A DNA stretch of 35,394 nucleotides from DATCZS01 sp036525795. GTDB lineage: Bacteria > Actinomycetota > Acidimicrobiia > Spongiisociales > ZC4RG35. Under the pieces are notes generated by a model, which was given only the letters and a program-made list of their open reading frames with translations, searched no databases and was not told the DNA's origin. A program made the translations under genes and the position numbers. The first letter of the stretch is position 1. Every line of letters begins with the position of its first letter. This document shows, piece by piece, positions 15,579 to 22,889 of this stretch. The stretch covers positions 1 through 35,394 of the forward strand of contig DATCZS010000061.1 in assembly GCA_036525795.1 (NCBI GenBank), given 5' to 3'.

Positions 15579-17144
15579 ATGTCATTCGATGCGCCCCAGG
15601 GCCCTCCCGGCTCCCCCGCGCGAACGGACGCACCGGGCGGGCCGCTGTGGGCTCTCTCGGGCCTGGTTGCGGCCGGGGCCTCACTCGGCCTCTCCGAACT
15701 GCTGGCGGGAGCGATCGGATCGTTCCCGTCGCTGGTCTCCGGCGTCGCCGTCTGGGCGATCGACACGGTTCCCGCCCCGGTCAAGGACTGGGCGATCCGC
15801 ACGTTCGGAACATCCGACAAGCTGGTGCTCGGCATCGGCATCGTCGTGGTCACCCTGCTGGTCGGTGCCGCGGTCGGCGTCCGGTCTTCTGTGAACCGCC
15901 GCCTGGTCTCATTTGCATTCCTGGTGTTCGGACTGCTCGCCGGCGTGGCCGCCTCGCGCGATCCGCAGGTGGGCCTCGTGATCGCCCTGGCGGCCGGAAC
16001 GGTTGCGGCGCTCGGCGGCGTCGCCGTCTTCCGCCTCGTCGCTCGGCCCCTTCCCGAAGGGCGCGGAGTCGACGCCGACCGGCGAGTGTTCCTCGGCCGG
16101 GCCGGGGCGGCCGCCACCCTGGCGTTGGTGTCGGCGGTCGCAGGGCGGGCCTTGTTCGAGCGTTCCCGGGTCATGGCGGCTCGCCGGGGCGATGTCGCGC
16201 TCCCGGTCGCCCGCGACCGCGCCGCACCGCCCGCCACCGGCGCGTCGCTCGCCGTCGACGGGATCTCGCCGCTGGTCACGCCCAACGACGACTTCTACCG
16301 CATCGACACCGCTCCCTTCTCGGTTCCGCAGGTGGATCTCGCCACGTGGCGGCTCCGGGTCACCGGGATGGTCGAGCGCGAGATCGAGCTCACCTACGAG
16401 GATCTGGCGGCGCTGCCGATGGTGGAGCGGTACGTGACGCTGTCATGTGTCTCCAACACCGTCGGAGGAGACCTCGTGGGGACGGCCAAGTGGCTGGGGA
16501 CGCCGCTGGGGGAGCTGTTGACCAGGGCCGGCGTCGGCGACGGCGCCCAGCAGATCGTTGGTCGGTCGGTGGACGGGTTCACCGTCGGTTTTCCGGTCGA
16601 TGCGGCGTTTGACGGGCGCGAGGCGCTGGTGGCCGTCGGCATGAACGACGAGCCTCTCCCCTTCGAGCACGGCTTCCCGGCACGACTCGTGGTGGCCGGG
16701 CTGTACGGGTACGTGTCGGCCACCAAGTGGCTGTCCGAGATCGAGCTGACCACCTGGGATGGCTTCGACGCCTACTGGATTCCGCGAGGATGGGCCAAGG
16801 AGGCACCCGTCAAGACCCAGTCACGGATCGACACGCCACGCCAGCGCAGCCGCATCCGACCGGGGATCACCCCCATCGCGGGAGTGGCGTGGGCGCCGAC
16901 CCGCGGGATCTCCAGGGTGGAGGTCAGAATCGACGACGGCCCCTGGCTCGAGGCCGCCATGGCCGACGCGCTCGACGACGACACGTGGCGGCAGTGGATG
17001 TTCTCCTGGGAGGCGACGCCGGGCAGCCATCAGATCCTGGTTCGCGCCACAGACGGCGACGGGGTCACCCAGACGGACGCGATCAGCCGGCCCGACCCGG
17101 ACGGAGCCACCGGCCATCACACGATCACCGTGGACGTGGTGTGA
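15579..17144 (+). CDS. Membrane-anchored molybdopterin-dependent oxidoreductase (sulfite oxidase family)
   Basis: A 521-residue protein. Residues 22-155 contain about four hydrophobic segments. Residues 168-171 (RRVF) begin a Tat-like stretch, RR-x-FLG followed by a hydrophobic run, which could pass the rest across the membrane. Residues about 230-410 are the sulfite oxidase/YedY molybdopterin domain with the molybdenum-ligating Cys290 in YVTLSCVSN. Residues about 430-520 match the Mo-co oxidoreductase dimerisation domain. The natural substrate is unknown; relatives reduce or oxidise sulfur compounds or methionine sulfoxides. The ATG at 15579 follows TAGATT (15566-15571) by 7 bases, a leaderless layout. 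No heme or quinone-binding partner gene is adjacent, so the membrane part may itself be the electron connection. Confidence 0.88.
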   Translation: MSFDAPQGPPGSPARTDAPGGPLWALSGLVAAGASLGLSELLAGAIGSFPSLVSGVAVWAIDTVPAPVKDWAIRTFGTSDKLVLGIGIVVVTLLVGAAVGVRSSVNRRLVSFAFLVFGLLAGVAASRDPQVGLVIALAAGTVAALGGVAVFRLVARPLPEGRGVDADRRVFLGRAGAAATLALVSAVAGRALFERSRVMAARRGDVALPVARDRAAPPATGASLAVDGISPLVTPNDDFYRIDTAPFSVPQVDLATWRLRVTGMVEREIELTYEDLAALPMVERYVTLSCVSNTVGGDLVGTAKWLGTPLGELLTRAGVGDGAQQIVGRSVDGFTVGFPVDAAFDGREALVAVGMNDEPLPFEHGFPARLVVAGLYGYVSATKWLSEIELTTWDGFDAYWIPRGWAKEAPVKTQSRIDTPRQRSRIRPGITPIAGVAWAPTRGISRVEVRIDDGPWLEAAMADALDDDTWRQWMFSWEATPGSHQILVRATDGDGVTQTDAISRPDPDGATGHHTITVDVV

Positions 17145-17175
17145 GCGGCTGCCGGCGGGGAGAGCGGCGGAACGT

Positions 17176-18222
17176 CTAGCGGTCGTCCGGTTGCCGCTCG
17201 TCCGGTTGCGGGGCGCCGGTCGCCTGTGCCTCGCTCGGCTCGTCCGCCCGCTCGTCCACGGCGGTGATCGCCCAGGCGAGATCGTGGGAGGGGTCTTCGA
17301 CGGCCAGTCGCAGCGTCCATCCCGGGGTGACGCCGTCGGTCCACAGGTACCAGCGCAGTTCGTCCATGGCCTCGCCGAGTTCGTCGGGGGAGGGAGGAAC
17401 GTCGAGTCCGGCCAGGGCGGCAGCCGCCCACCAGGCGTGGAACCGTCCGGAGGCAGCGCCCCTTCGGCGTCCGTAGGCACCGCCGGATGCCGCCGCCCAT
17501 CCCATCCATGCCATGGCGGCGGCCGGCGACACCCGGGCGAACCCTGCCCGGCGAAGACCGAACGACCCCACGGCGGCAAAGGCATCCCCGTTCACCGCGG
17601 CCGTCTCCGCCACCCCGTTGGAGCTGGTGACCCACGGGGTCACCAGGCCCAGCAACGCATCCTCGACTTCGTCGTCCCCGATGCGGTCGGCGGCGGCCAG
17701 GTCCCTCCACTCATAGGGAACCTCGGCGGGAGCCGGGAACTCCGCCCTGTCCGAGGCATATTCGGCCAGGGGGTAGTCGGGTTCCCAGGGCTGGAGGCGG
17801 ATCGGGATCTCGAGCACATGCGGGTCGACTTGCGACGGGTCGATGTCCTCGCCCCTCAGTGCCCGTTCGTGTGCCGCGATCGCCCGCTCCGGCCCCGATC
17901 CCAGGAAGGGTTCGAGCGTTGACCACCGGTGCGACTGGGCCGCCACCTCGGGCAGCGGCCCGAGGGTGAATCGTGCCGGCCCCTCTGCCACCACCTCGCC
18001 TGCCAGGTCGTCGGGGCCCTCCAGCGCCAGGCGGTAGCGGGCGTTCTCTTCGATCGACCACACCTGCTTGCCGCGCTCGACGGCCGCCCGGCAGTGGATC
18101 CGGAGGGCCACGATCTCGTCCCATGCGCGTCGGCTGCACATCGCGTCGACGATGCGGACGAGTGCGTCGGTGTCGGCGTATTCGATGGCGGCGAGCGTGG
18201 TCTCGTCGAGCGAGCGGCTCAT
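17176..18222 (-). CDS. Hypothetical protein coupled to a sulfurtransferase
   Basis: A 348-residue soluble protein that I do not recognise. It is acidic, helical in the first 80 residues, Trp-rich, and ends in a disordered tail (DERADEPSEAQATGAPQPDE onward). A glycine- and alanine-rich segment (SPAAAMAWMGWAAASGGAYG) near residue 245 is too polar and short to be a sure membrane helix. Its start ATG overlaps the sulfurtransferase stop as ATGA (18219-18222), so the two proteins are probably made together, which suggests, but does not prove, a functional link. It is convergent with the molybdopterin oxidoreductase, 31 bases away. Only two cysteines are seen in the N-terminal third (MCSRR and RIHCR). 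Confidence 0.72.
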   Translation of the reverse strand: MSRSLDETTLAAIEYADTDALVRIVDAMCSRRAWDEIVALRIHCRAAVERGKQVWSIEENARYRLALEGPDDLAGEVVAEGPARFTLGPLPEVAAQSHRWSTLEPFLGSGPERAIAAHERALRGEDIDPSQVDPHVLEIPIRLQPWEPDYPLAEYASDRAEFPAPAEVPYEWRDLAAADRIGDDEVEDALLGLVTPWVTSSNGVAETAAVNGDAFAAVGSFGLRRAGFARVSPAAAMAWMGWAAASGGAYGRRRGAASGRFHAWWAAAALAGLDVPPSPDELGEAMDELRWYLWTDGVTPGWTLRLAVEDPSHDLAWAITAVDERADEPSEAQATGAPQPDERQPDDR

Positions 18223-19028
18223 GGTCGGTCGCCCAGGCCCACGGGGCTGTCTGTCTGTCGGGACCAGTCGCTCCACGAACCCTCGTACAGCAGCGCGTCC
18301 GTCCGGCCGGCGATGGCGAGGGCCAGGATGCCATGGCAGGCGGTGACGCCGCTTCCGCAGTAGACGACGGGCGACGGACCGACCGGCTCGTAGCGACGGG
18401 CGAGGTCCGCCGGGGAGAGGAACCGCCCGTCCGGTCCGAGGTTGCCGGCGTAGGCGAGGTTGACGGCGCCGGGTATGTGTCCCGCCTTGGGATCGATCGG
18501 TTCGACCTCGCCCCGGTACCGCTCCGGCGCCCGTGCGTCGATCAGCGGGTGGCCGCCGGCGGCGACCCCTTCCCGGTCGATCACTCCAGACCACTCCAGG
18601 GCCGTCGTGTACGAACCGGGCTTGACCCGCGGGATGGCCTGGGTGACCGGCCTCTCCTCCCTGGTCCACTCCGAGAAGCCGCCGTCGAGGACGCTGACCT
18701 CTGGATGTCCGATGGAGCGGAGCATCCACCACAGCCTGGCGGCGGCGGAGCCTCCCGAGTCGTCGTATGCCACCACCGCGTGGTCGCGGTGGACGCCGAG
18801 ACGGCGGAGGGTGGCGGTGAAGGCCTCCGGACGGGGAAGCGGATGGCGTCCGGGGCCCGTCTGGCCGGTCAGGTCGGCCTCGAGATCGCAGAACACCGAG
18901 GTGGGGATGTGCCCCGCCTCGTATTCGCGGCGCCCGCGGGAAGGGTCGGCCAGATACCAGCGGACGTCGATGATCGAGAGACGGGCGTCGCTGATACGGG
19001 CGGCCAGATCGGAAGCGGAGATCAGCAT
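18219..19028 (-). CDS. sseA: 3-mercaptopyruvate/thiosulfate sulfurtransferase (two rhodanese domains)
   Basis: A 269-residue enzyme of two tandem rhodanese domains. The first is inactive (no catalytic Cys; residues 1-125 with SIIDVRWYL and VAYDDSGG). The second has the active-site loop YCGSGVTAC, the mercaptopyruvate-type sequence rather than the CRKGVT of thiosulfate sulfurtransferase. It moves sulfur from 3-mercaptopyruvate to thiols or cyanide. The ATG at 19028 follows TACCGT (plus 19038-19043) by 9 bases. The gene heads a two-gene operon with the hypothetical protein at 17176-18222; the stop and start codons overlap. Confidence 0.9.
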   Translation of the reverse strand: MLISASDLAARISDARLSIIDVRWYLADPSRGRREYEAGHIPTSVFCDLEADLTGQTGPGRHPLPRPEAFTATLRRLGVHRDHAVVAYDDSGGSAAARLWWMLRSIGHPEVSVLDGGFSEWTREERPVTQAIPRVKPGSYTTALEWSGVIDREGVAAGGHPLIDARAPERYRGEVEPIDPKAGHIPGAVNLAYAGNLGPDGRFLSPADLARRYEPVGPSPVVYCGSGVTACHGILALAIAGRTDALLYEGSWSDWSRQTDSPVGLGDRP

Positions 19029-19051
19029 GGGGCTCAGACGGTACCCGCCGC

Positions 19052-19273
19052 TCACTCGCCCCGGAACAACCGGGCGATCACGTTCAGAATGACCGAGCCC
19101 GCCACCGAGACGACGATCATCGAGGCGATCGGGATGAACACCGCCGACCGCTCTCCCTCGATGCGGATGTCTCCCGGCAGCTTCCCGAACCACGAGAACA
19201 GCCCGAACCGGACCCCGACCCCGACCAAGGCGATCACCAGCCCGACGGCGATGAGGATGTTCCCGGCGCGCAT
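19052..19273 (-). CDS. DUF2905 family small membrane protein
   Basis: A 73-residue protein with two membrane helices: residues 4-27 and 45-68. Between them sits the DUF2905 hallmark FGKLPGDIRIEGE, then FIPIASMIVVS. The family is widespread in bacteria and its function is unknown. The ATG at 19273 follows TAGCCT (plus 19280-19285) by only 6 bases, so the mRNA is probably leaderless. It lies 23 bases upstream of the sulfurtransferase start, which has its own -10 box. Confidence 0.88.
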   Translation of the reverse strand: MRAGNILIAVGLVIALVGVGVRFGLFSWFGKLPGDIRIEGERSAVFIPIASMIVVSVAGSVILNVIARLFRGE

Positions 19274-19344
19274 GGGGCCAGGCTACGCCCCGATCGATCC
19301 GGGCGCGCCGGGTGAGGGGTCGGCCGCCCGAGACCGGGGCGCCG

Positions 19345-19695
19345 CTATTCCTCCTCCGATGGTGTCCCGTCTTCGGCTTCGTCCCCAAATGTCCGGCGGA
19401 GTTCGTCGCCCAGCCCTTCGAAGGTGGCGCCGAGGGCGGAGACGAGAGAGGCGGCGGCATCTTTCACCTGGGCGCGGACCTCGGGATCGCGCATGGCGGA
19501 TCCGACCGAGTCGGCAACCGAGCGAGCGGCGTCGCCCAGGGTTCGCAGCGCCTCTCTCAGGTCGTCCTCGGTGGGACCGCGGTCCCCCACGAGGTCCCGG
19601 TAGCGTCGCCGGAGGCCGTCGCCCACATCGGCCCATCGCTCGCTCGCCTCGGTCCACGGATCGGCGGCCGTAGGATCGTGCTCGTGATTCTCCAC
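19345..19695 (-). CDS. Hypothetical helical protein, divergently overlapping the exonuclease gene
   Basis: A 116-residue, highly charged protein, apparently a bundle of amphipathic helices from residue 15 to 105 with no membrane segment. It ends in an acidic tail (DEAEDGTPSEEE). I recognise no family; the pattern (DLREALRTLGDAARSVADSVG) resembles antitoxin- or apolipoprotein-like helical repeats only in a general way. The start is taken as GTG at 19695, because TACCAT lies exactly 7 bases upstream and the protein then starts MENHEHDP. This makes its 5' end overlap the divergent exonuclease gene by 12 bases. A later start (an ATG near residue 69) is possible but would discard more than half the helical region. 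Confidence 0.6.
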   Translation of the reverse strand: MENHEHDPTAADPWTEASERWADVGDGLRRRYRDLVGDRGPTEDDLREALRTLGDAARSVADSVGSAMRDPEVRAQVKDAAASLVSALGATFEGLGDELRRTFGDEAEDGTPSEEE

Positions 19696-19708
19696 CTGCT
19701 CGATGGTA
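19671..19708. promoter_or_regulatory. Overlapping divergent promoters with each -10 box inside the opposite gene
   Basis: For the plus-strand exonuclease, TAGGAT (19671-19676) lies 7 bases before GTG at 19684. For the minus-strand helical protein, TACCAT (plus-strand ATGGTA 19703-19708) lies 7 bases before GTG at 19695. Each -10 box is thus inside the other gene's coding sequence and the two transcripts would overlap by about 12 bases. Confidence 0.55.
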
Positions 19709-20553
19709 CCTATGAGCTGTTCCGCGCCCACTTCGGCGTTCCGCCTCGAACGGCTCCGGACGGAATGCAGGTGGGGGCGACCCGGGGCGTCATGGATTCG
19801 ACCATCGCATTGCTGGACGATCCCGCGGTCACCCATCTGGGCGTGTCGTTCGACACGGTGGTCGAATCCTTCCGCAACGCGATGTTCGCCGGGTACAAGA
19901 CCGGCGAGGGCATCGAGCCCGACCTGTGGGCCCAGTTTCCCCTGGTGGAGAGGGCGATGCGGGCGTTGGGCGTGGTGACCTGGTCGATGGTCGAGTTCGA
20001 GGCGGACGACGGGATCGCCACGGCCGCGGCCCGCTGGCGCGACGAGGTCGAACAGGTGGTGATCCTCAGCCCGGACAAGGACTTGATGCAGTGCGTGAGA
20101 GATGATCGGGTGGTGACGTTCAATCGCCGCGAGCGGAAGCGATTCACCCGTCTCGACGTGATCGAGAAGTTCGGTGTGCCGCCCGAGTCGATTCCCGACT
20201 ACCTGGCCCTTGTGGGTGACGCCGCAGACGGGGTGCCAGGGTTGCCGGGCTGGGGGGCGAAGTCGGCTTCGACCCTGCTCGCTCGCTACGGCCACCTCGA
20301 AGACATCCCGGCGTCGGCGGAGGAGTGGGACGTGACGGTGCGGGGGCCGGGGCGGCTGGCGGCGACGCTGGACGACCGTCGGGAGGAAGCGCTCCTCTAC
20401 CGGAGCCTGACCACGCTCCGAACCGACGTTCCGCTCGAGGAGACCCTCGACGACCTGCGCTGGCGCGGGGTGGTGGAGCCCGACTTCACCGAGCTGTGCG
20501 TGGAACTCGGCTTCGAGTCCCTGTTCGAGCGGGGGTTGCCTGCGCGGCAGTGA
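19684..20553 (+). CDS. 5'-3' exonuclease (FEN/PolI N-terminal domain family)
   Basis: A 289-residue stand-alone homologue of the 5' nuclease domain of DNA polymerase I, used to remove RNA primers and 5' flaps. Metal-binding acidic residues are present: Asp7 in LLDGTYELFRA, the EADD cluster at 106-109, DKD at 131-133, and GD (178-179) with Asp182 in GDAADGVPGLPGWGAKSA, the helix-hairpin-helix DNA-binding turn. There is no polymerase domain; separate exonucleases are common in actinobacteria. I chose GTG 19684 over GTG 19678 because TAGGAT ends at 19676, so a transcript would begin close to 19684. Both keep Asp7. Its 5' end overlaps the divergent gene. Confidence 0.92.
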   Translation: MILHLLDGTYELFRAHFGVPPRTAPDGMQVGATRGVMDSTIALLDDPAVTHLGVSFDTVVESFRNAMFAGYKTGEGIEPDLWAQFPLVERAMRALGVVTWSMVEFEADDGIATAAARWRDEVEQVVILSPDKDLMQCVRDDRVVTFNRRERKRFTRLDVIEKFGVPPESIPDYLALVGDAADGVPGLPGWGAKSASTLLARYGHLEDIPASAEEWDVTVRGPGRLAATLDDRREEALLYRSLTTLRTDVPLEETLDDLRWRGVVEPDFTELCVELGFESLFERGLPARQ

Positions 20554-20601
20554 TGCCGTCCGGCTGTGGCCCCGCCGGCCGCAGCGAGCACCGTGGCCCG
20601 G

Positions 20602-21336
20602 TCAGCGGGGAATCGTCTGCCTCGATCGGTACCAGTATCGGTAGACCTCCTCGAACCCCATCGACGCGTAGAGGCGAAGGGCCGGGCTGTTGTCCGACCG
20701 CACCTGGAGGTAGGCGAGGTGGGCGCCGTGCGACGATCCCCAGGCCTGCACCGCCCGCGAGACGGCGCGGCCGTGGCCGTTCCCCCGCACAGAAGGGTCG
20801 ACGACGACGTCGAACAGGCCGACCAGCTCGAGGTCGAGCACACCCACCGCCAGTCCGTGCTCGGAGAGACCCACGACGTGGGGGAGCGTGAGCGCGGACA
20901 GCGATTCGACGATCTCGTCCACCCGCAGGTCGCTGTACCCGCCCCAGGCGCGAAACCGATCGACGAATCCGGGGGTCACCGCCGACCGGAGCACCACGCC
21001 CGGTTCGGGATGGAGGCCGGACTCGAGCGGAGCGGTCATCACGAGGACGTCGGCGGACCGCTCGTATCCGCGCTCTTCGAGGAGGTGGTCGACCGTTGCG
21101 TCGAGGCGGGTGAGGCGGAACTGGGGGGCGCGACGCCGGGAGGCGAAGCGACGTTCCACCGCCTCGATCTGGTCCATGAGCGCCCGCGGGCGGTACCCGT
21201 TGGTGACGGCGGAGTTGATCCTGTTCACCGCCCCGCGTCCGAGCAGCACCGTCCACCCGTTGACCAGCGCCGTCTCCGGCGCGGGGAGGGCGCGGGCTGC
21301 CGCCGTCTCGATCCGCCTGATCTGGTTGCGGTTCAT
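20602..21336 (-). CDS. GNAT-family N-acetyltransferase
   Basis: A 244-residue acetyltransferase. The C-terminal half has the GNAT acetyl-CoA-binding loop VVDPSVRGNGHGRAVSRA and the downstream LQVRSDNSPALRLYASMGFE segment. The N-terminal half (residues 1-110) looks like a degenerate GNAT or substrate domain, as in two-part GNAT proteins of actinobacteria. The substrate is unknown. Its ATG overlaps the stop of the upstream FAD oxidoreductase as ATGA (21333-21336), so the two are translationally coupled. It is convergent with the exonuclease gene, 48 bases away. Confidence 0.88.
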   Translation of the reverse strand: MNRNQIRRIETAAARALPAPETALVNGWTVLLGRGAVNRINSAVTNGYRPRALMDQIEAVERRFASRRRAPQFRLTRLDATVDHLLEERGYERSADVLVMTAPLESGLHPEPGVVLRSAVTPGFVDRFRAWGGYSDLRVDEIVESLSALTLPHVVGLSEHGLAVGVLDLELVGLFDVVVDPSVRGNGHGRAVSRAVQAWGSSHGAHLAYLQVRSDNSPALRLYASMGFEEVYRYWYRSRQTIPR

Positions 21337-22748
21337 CGCCTGAGGGCGCGGAGGGCGGCGTTGTGTCCGCACATCCCGTGAGTTCCGGCTCCGGGCGGGG
21401 TGGCGGACGAGCAGAGAAAGACCCCGTCGAGCGGTGTCGCGTACGGATCGGCCTGTGGGAAGGGCCGGAACATCAGCTGGCCGAAGGTGTGCGCGCCGCC
21501 GGCGATGTCGCCGCCGACATTGTTGGCGTTGTGCGCCGCCCACGTCTTCGGGGTGTGGGTGGCGATCGCCAGGATGCGATCCCGGAACCCCGGGGCGAAC
21601 GATTCGATCCGATCGAGGATGGTGTCGGTGAAGTCGACGTCCGAATCGTGGGGAACATGGGCGTACGCCCAGACCGTGTGAGAGCCTGCGGGTGCCCGGG
21701 TGTCGTCGAACATCGACTGCTGGGCCACGAGGACGAACGGCTGGCGGTCGACGATGCCTTCCCATGCGTGTCTCTCGGCCCGGGCGATGTCGGCCATCGG
21801 CCCGGCGAGGTGCACCGTGCCGGCGCGACTCAGGTCGGGATGCGACCAGGGGATGGGACCGTCGAGGGCGATGTCGAGCTTGAACGCCGCCGGGCCGCGC
21901 CGGTACGAGCGGCAGCGCCGGAGATAGCCCGACGGGAGGCGATCCTCGGCGATCCGGGCGAACACATCGGGGGTGAGGTCGAACAGCGTGATCGGCGATG
22001 GCGGAACCTGGTCGAGGCGATCGACGCGACGGCCTGTCTCGATCACCCCGCCCATCGACACGAGGAGCGAGGCCAGGGCATCGGCGATCGCCTGCGAGCC
22101 GCCGCGCGCCGCCGGCCATCCGTTGAGGTGGGCTCCGGCCATGAGGAACCATCCGAATGAGGCCGTGAGCGGCCGGTCGAGTGGGAGGAAGGCGTGGGCG
22201 GCGCACCCGGCGAAGAGCGCCCTGGTGGGCTCGGCGTCGAACAACGCCGTGGCCGCCCCGCCCGCCGAGCGGGCGGCGTCGAGGCCGAATCTCCCCAGCG
22301 AGATCGGGTGACGGGGGATCCGGGCCAGCGGCCCGAACAGATGCTGTTCCAGCCGGGGCCAGTGATCGATGATCCGGCTCATCACCTTGCGGTAGGCCGG
22401 CCCGTCGGGTCCCATCCCGTCCGCCGTCTCCTCGAGGCTGCGATGGAGCAGCGCGACCCGGTCGGGGGAGACGGGGTGGGCGAGGGCGATGTCGGGATGC
22501 ACCCATTCCAGGCCGTGCTCGCCGAGCGGCAACGTTCGCAGGTACGGCGACCCGGAGGCGAAGGGGTGGATCGCCGAGCACACGTCGTGGCGAAAGCCGG
22601 GCAGGGTGAGCTCTTCGGTGCGCGTCCCCCCGCCGATCCGGTCGGCGGCTTCGATCACCAGCACCGACCGTCCGGCCTGGGCGAGCGTCACGGCGGCGCT
22701 GAGCCCGTTGGGGCCCGCCCCCACCACCACGGCGTCATAGGTTTCCAC
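21333..22748 (-). CDS. FAD-dependent oxidoreductase of the phytoene desaturase/PYROXD2 type
   Basis: A 471-residue flavoprotein. The N-terminal dinucleotide-binding motif is VVVGAGPNGLSAAVTLAQAG followed by the acidic-ended strand VLVIEAADRIGGG. The C-terminus has the FAD-closing motif GVFLCSSATPPGAGTHGMCG, characteristic of the NAD(P)/FAD family that includes phytoene desaturases and PYROXD2-like proteins. No carotenoid genes are nearby, so a carotenoid role is not supported. The start is GTG at 22748, 7 bases after TACGCT (plus-strand 22756-22761), so leaderless. It is translationally coupled to the acetyltransferase at 20602-21336. Confidence 0.9.
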   Translation of the reverse strand: METYDAVVVGAGPNGLSAAVTLAQAGRSVLVIEAADRIGGGTRTEELTLPGFRHDVCSAIHPFASGSPYLRTLPLGEHGLEWVHPDIALAHPVSPDRVALLHRSLEETADGMGPDGPAYRKVMSRIIDHWPRLEQHLFGPLARIPRHPISLGRFGLDAARSAGGAATALFDAEPTRALFAGCAAHAFLPLDRPLTASFGWFLMAGAHLNGWPAARGGSQAIADALASLLVSMGGVIETGRRVDRLDQVPPSPITLFDLTPDVFARIAEDRLPSGYLRRCRSYRRGPAAFKLDIALDGPIPWSHPDLSRAGTVHLAGPMADIARAERHAWEGIVDRQPFVLVAQQSMFDDTRAPAGSHTVWAYAHVPHDSDVDFTDTILDRIESFAPGFRDRILAIATHTPKTWAAHNANNVGGDIAGGAHTFGQLMFRPFPQADPYATPLDGVFLCSSATPPGAGTHGMCGHNAALRALRR

Positions 22749-22780
22749 CGTCCCGAGCGTACCGGGGCAGCGGTGTCACA

Positions 22781-22814
22781 GCGGGGACCGGCGCCTTCCC
22801 GTGCCGGTCCCCGC
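22781..22814. other. Perfect hairpin in a divergent promoter region
   Basis: GCGGGGACCGGC (22781-22792) and its exact complement (22803-22814) form a 12-bp stem with a 10-base loop. It sits between two divergent genes, where neither needs a terminator. It could insulate them from antisense transcription or be a binding site. Confidence 0.55.
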
Positions 22815-22825
22815 TCGATTACCTC

Positions 22826-22862
22826 TTGACGTATCTCGCACCGTTCGATAAAGTTCGAACGG
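22826..22862 (+). promoter_or_regulatory. Promoter with palindromic operator around the -10 box
   Basis: TTGACG (22826-22831) and TAAAGT (22849-22854) are spaced by 17 bases, the best housekeeping promoter in the window. The arms CCGTTCGA (22841-22848) and TCGAACGG (22855-22862) form an 8+8 palindrome whose 6-base centre is exactly the -10 box. A dimeric repressor bound here would block transcription. The adjacent gene encodes an ArsR-type regulator, so autoregulation is the simplest reading. Confidence 0.68.
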
Positions 22863-22889
22863 TAAGACGCGATTCAGAAAGAATGAACT

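Noticed and set aside
20563..20586. A weak hairpin (GCTGTGG/CCGCAGC) after the exonuclease gene
   Set aside because: It has only seven pairs including a wobble and no T run; not distinguishable from background.
21333..22748. The FAD oxidoreductase as a carotenoid biosynthesis gene
   Set aside because: Only the general fold matches; no crtB, crtE or related genes are near, and the neighbour is an acetyltransferase.
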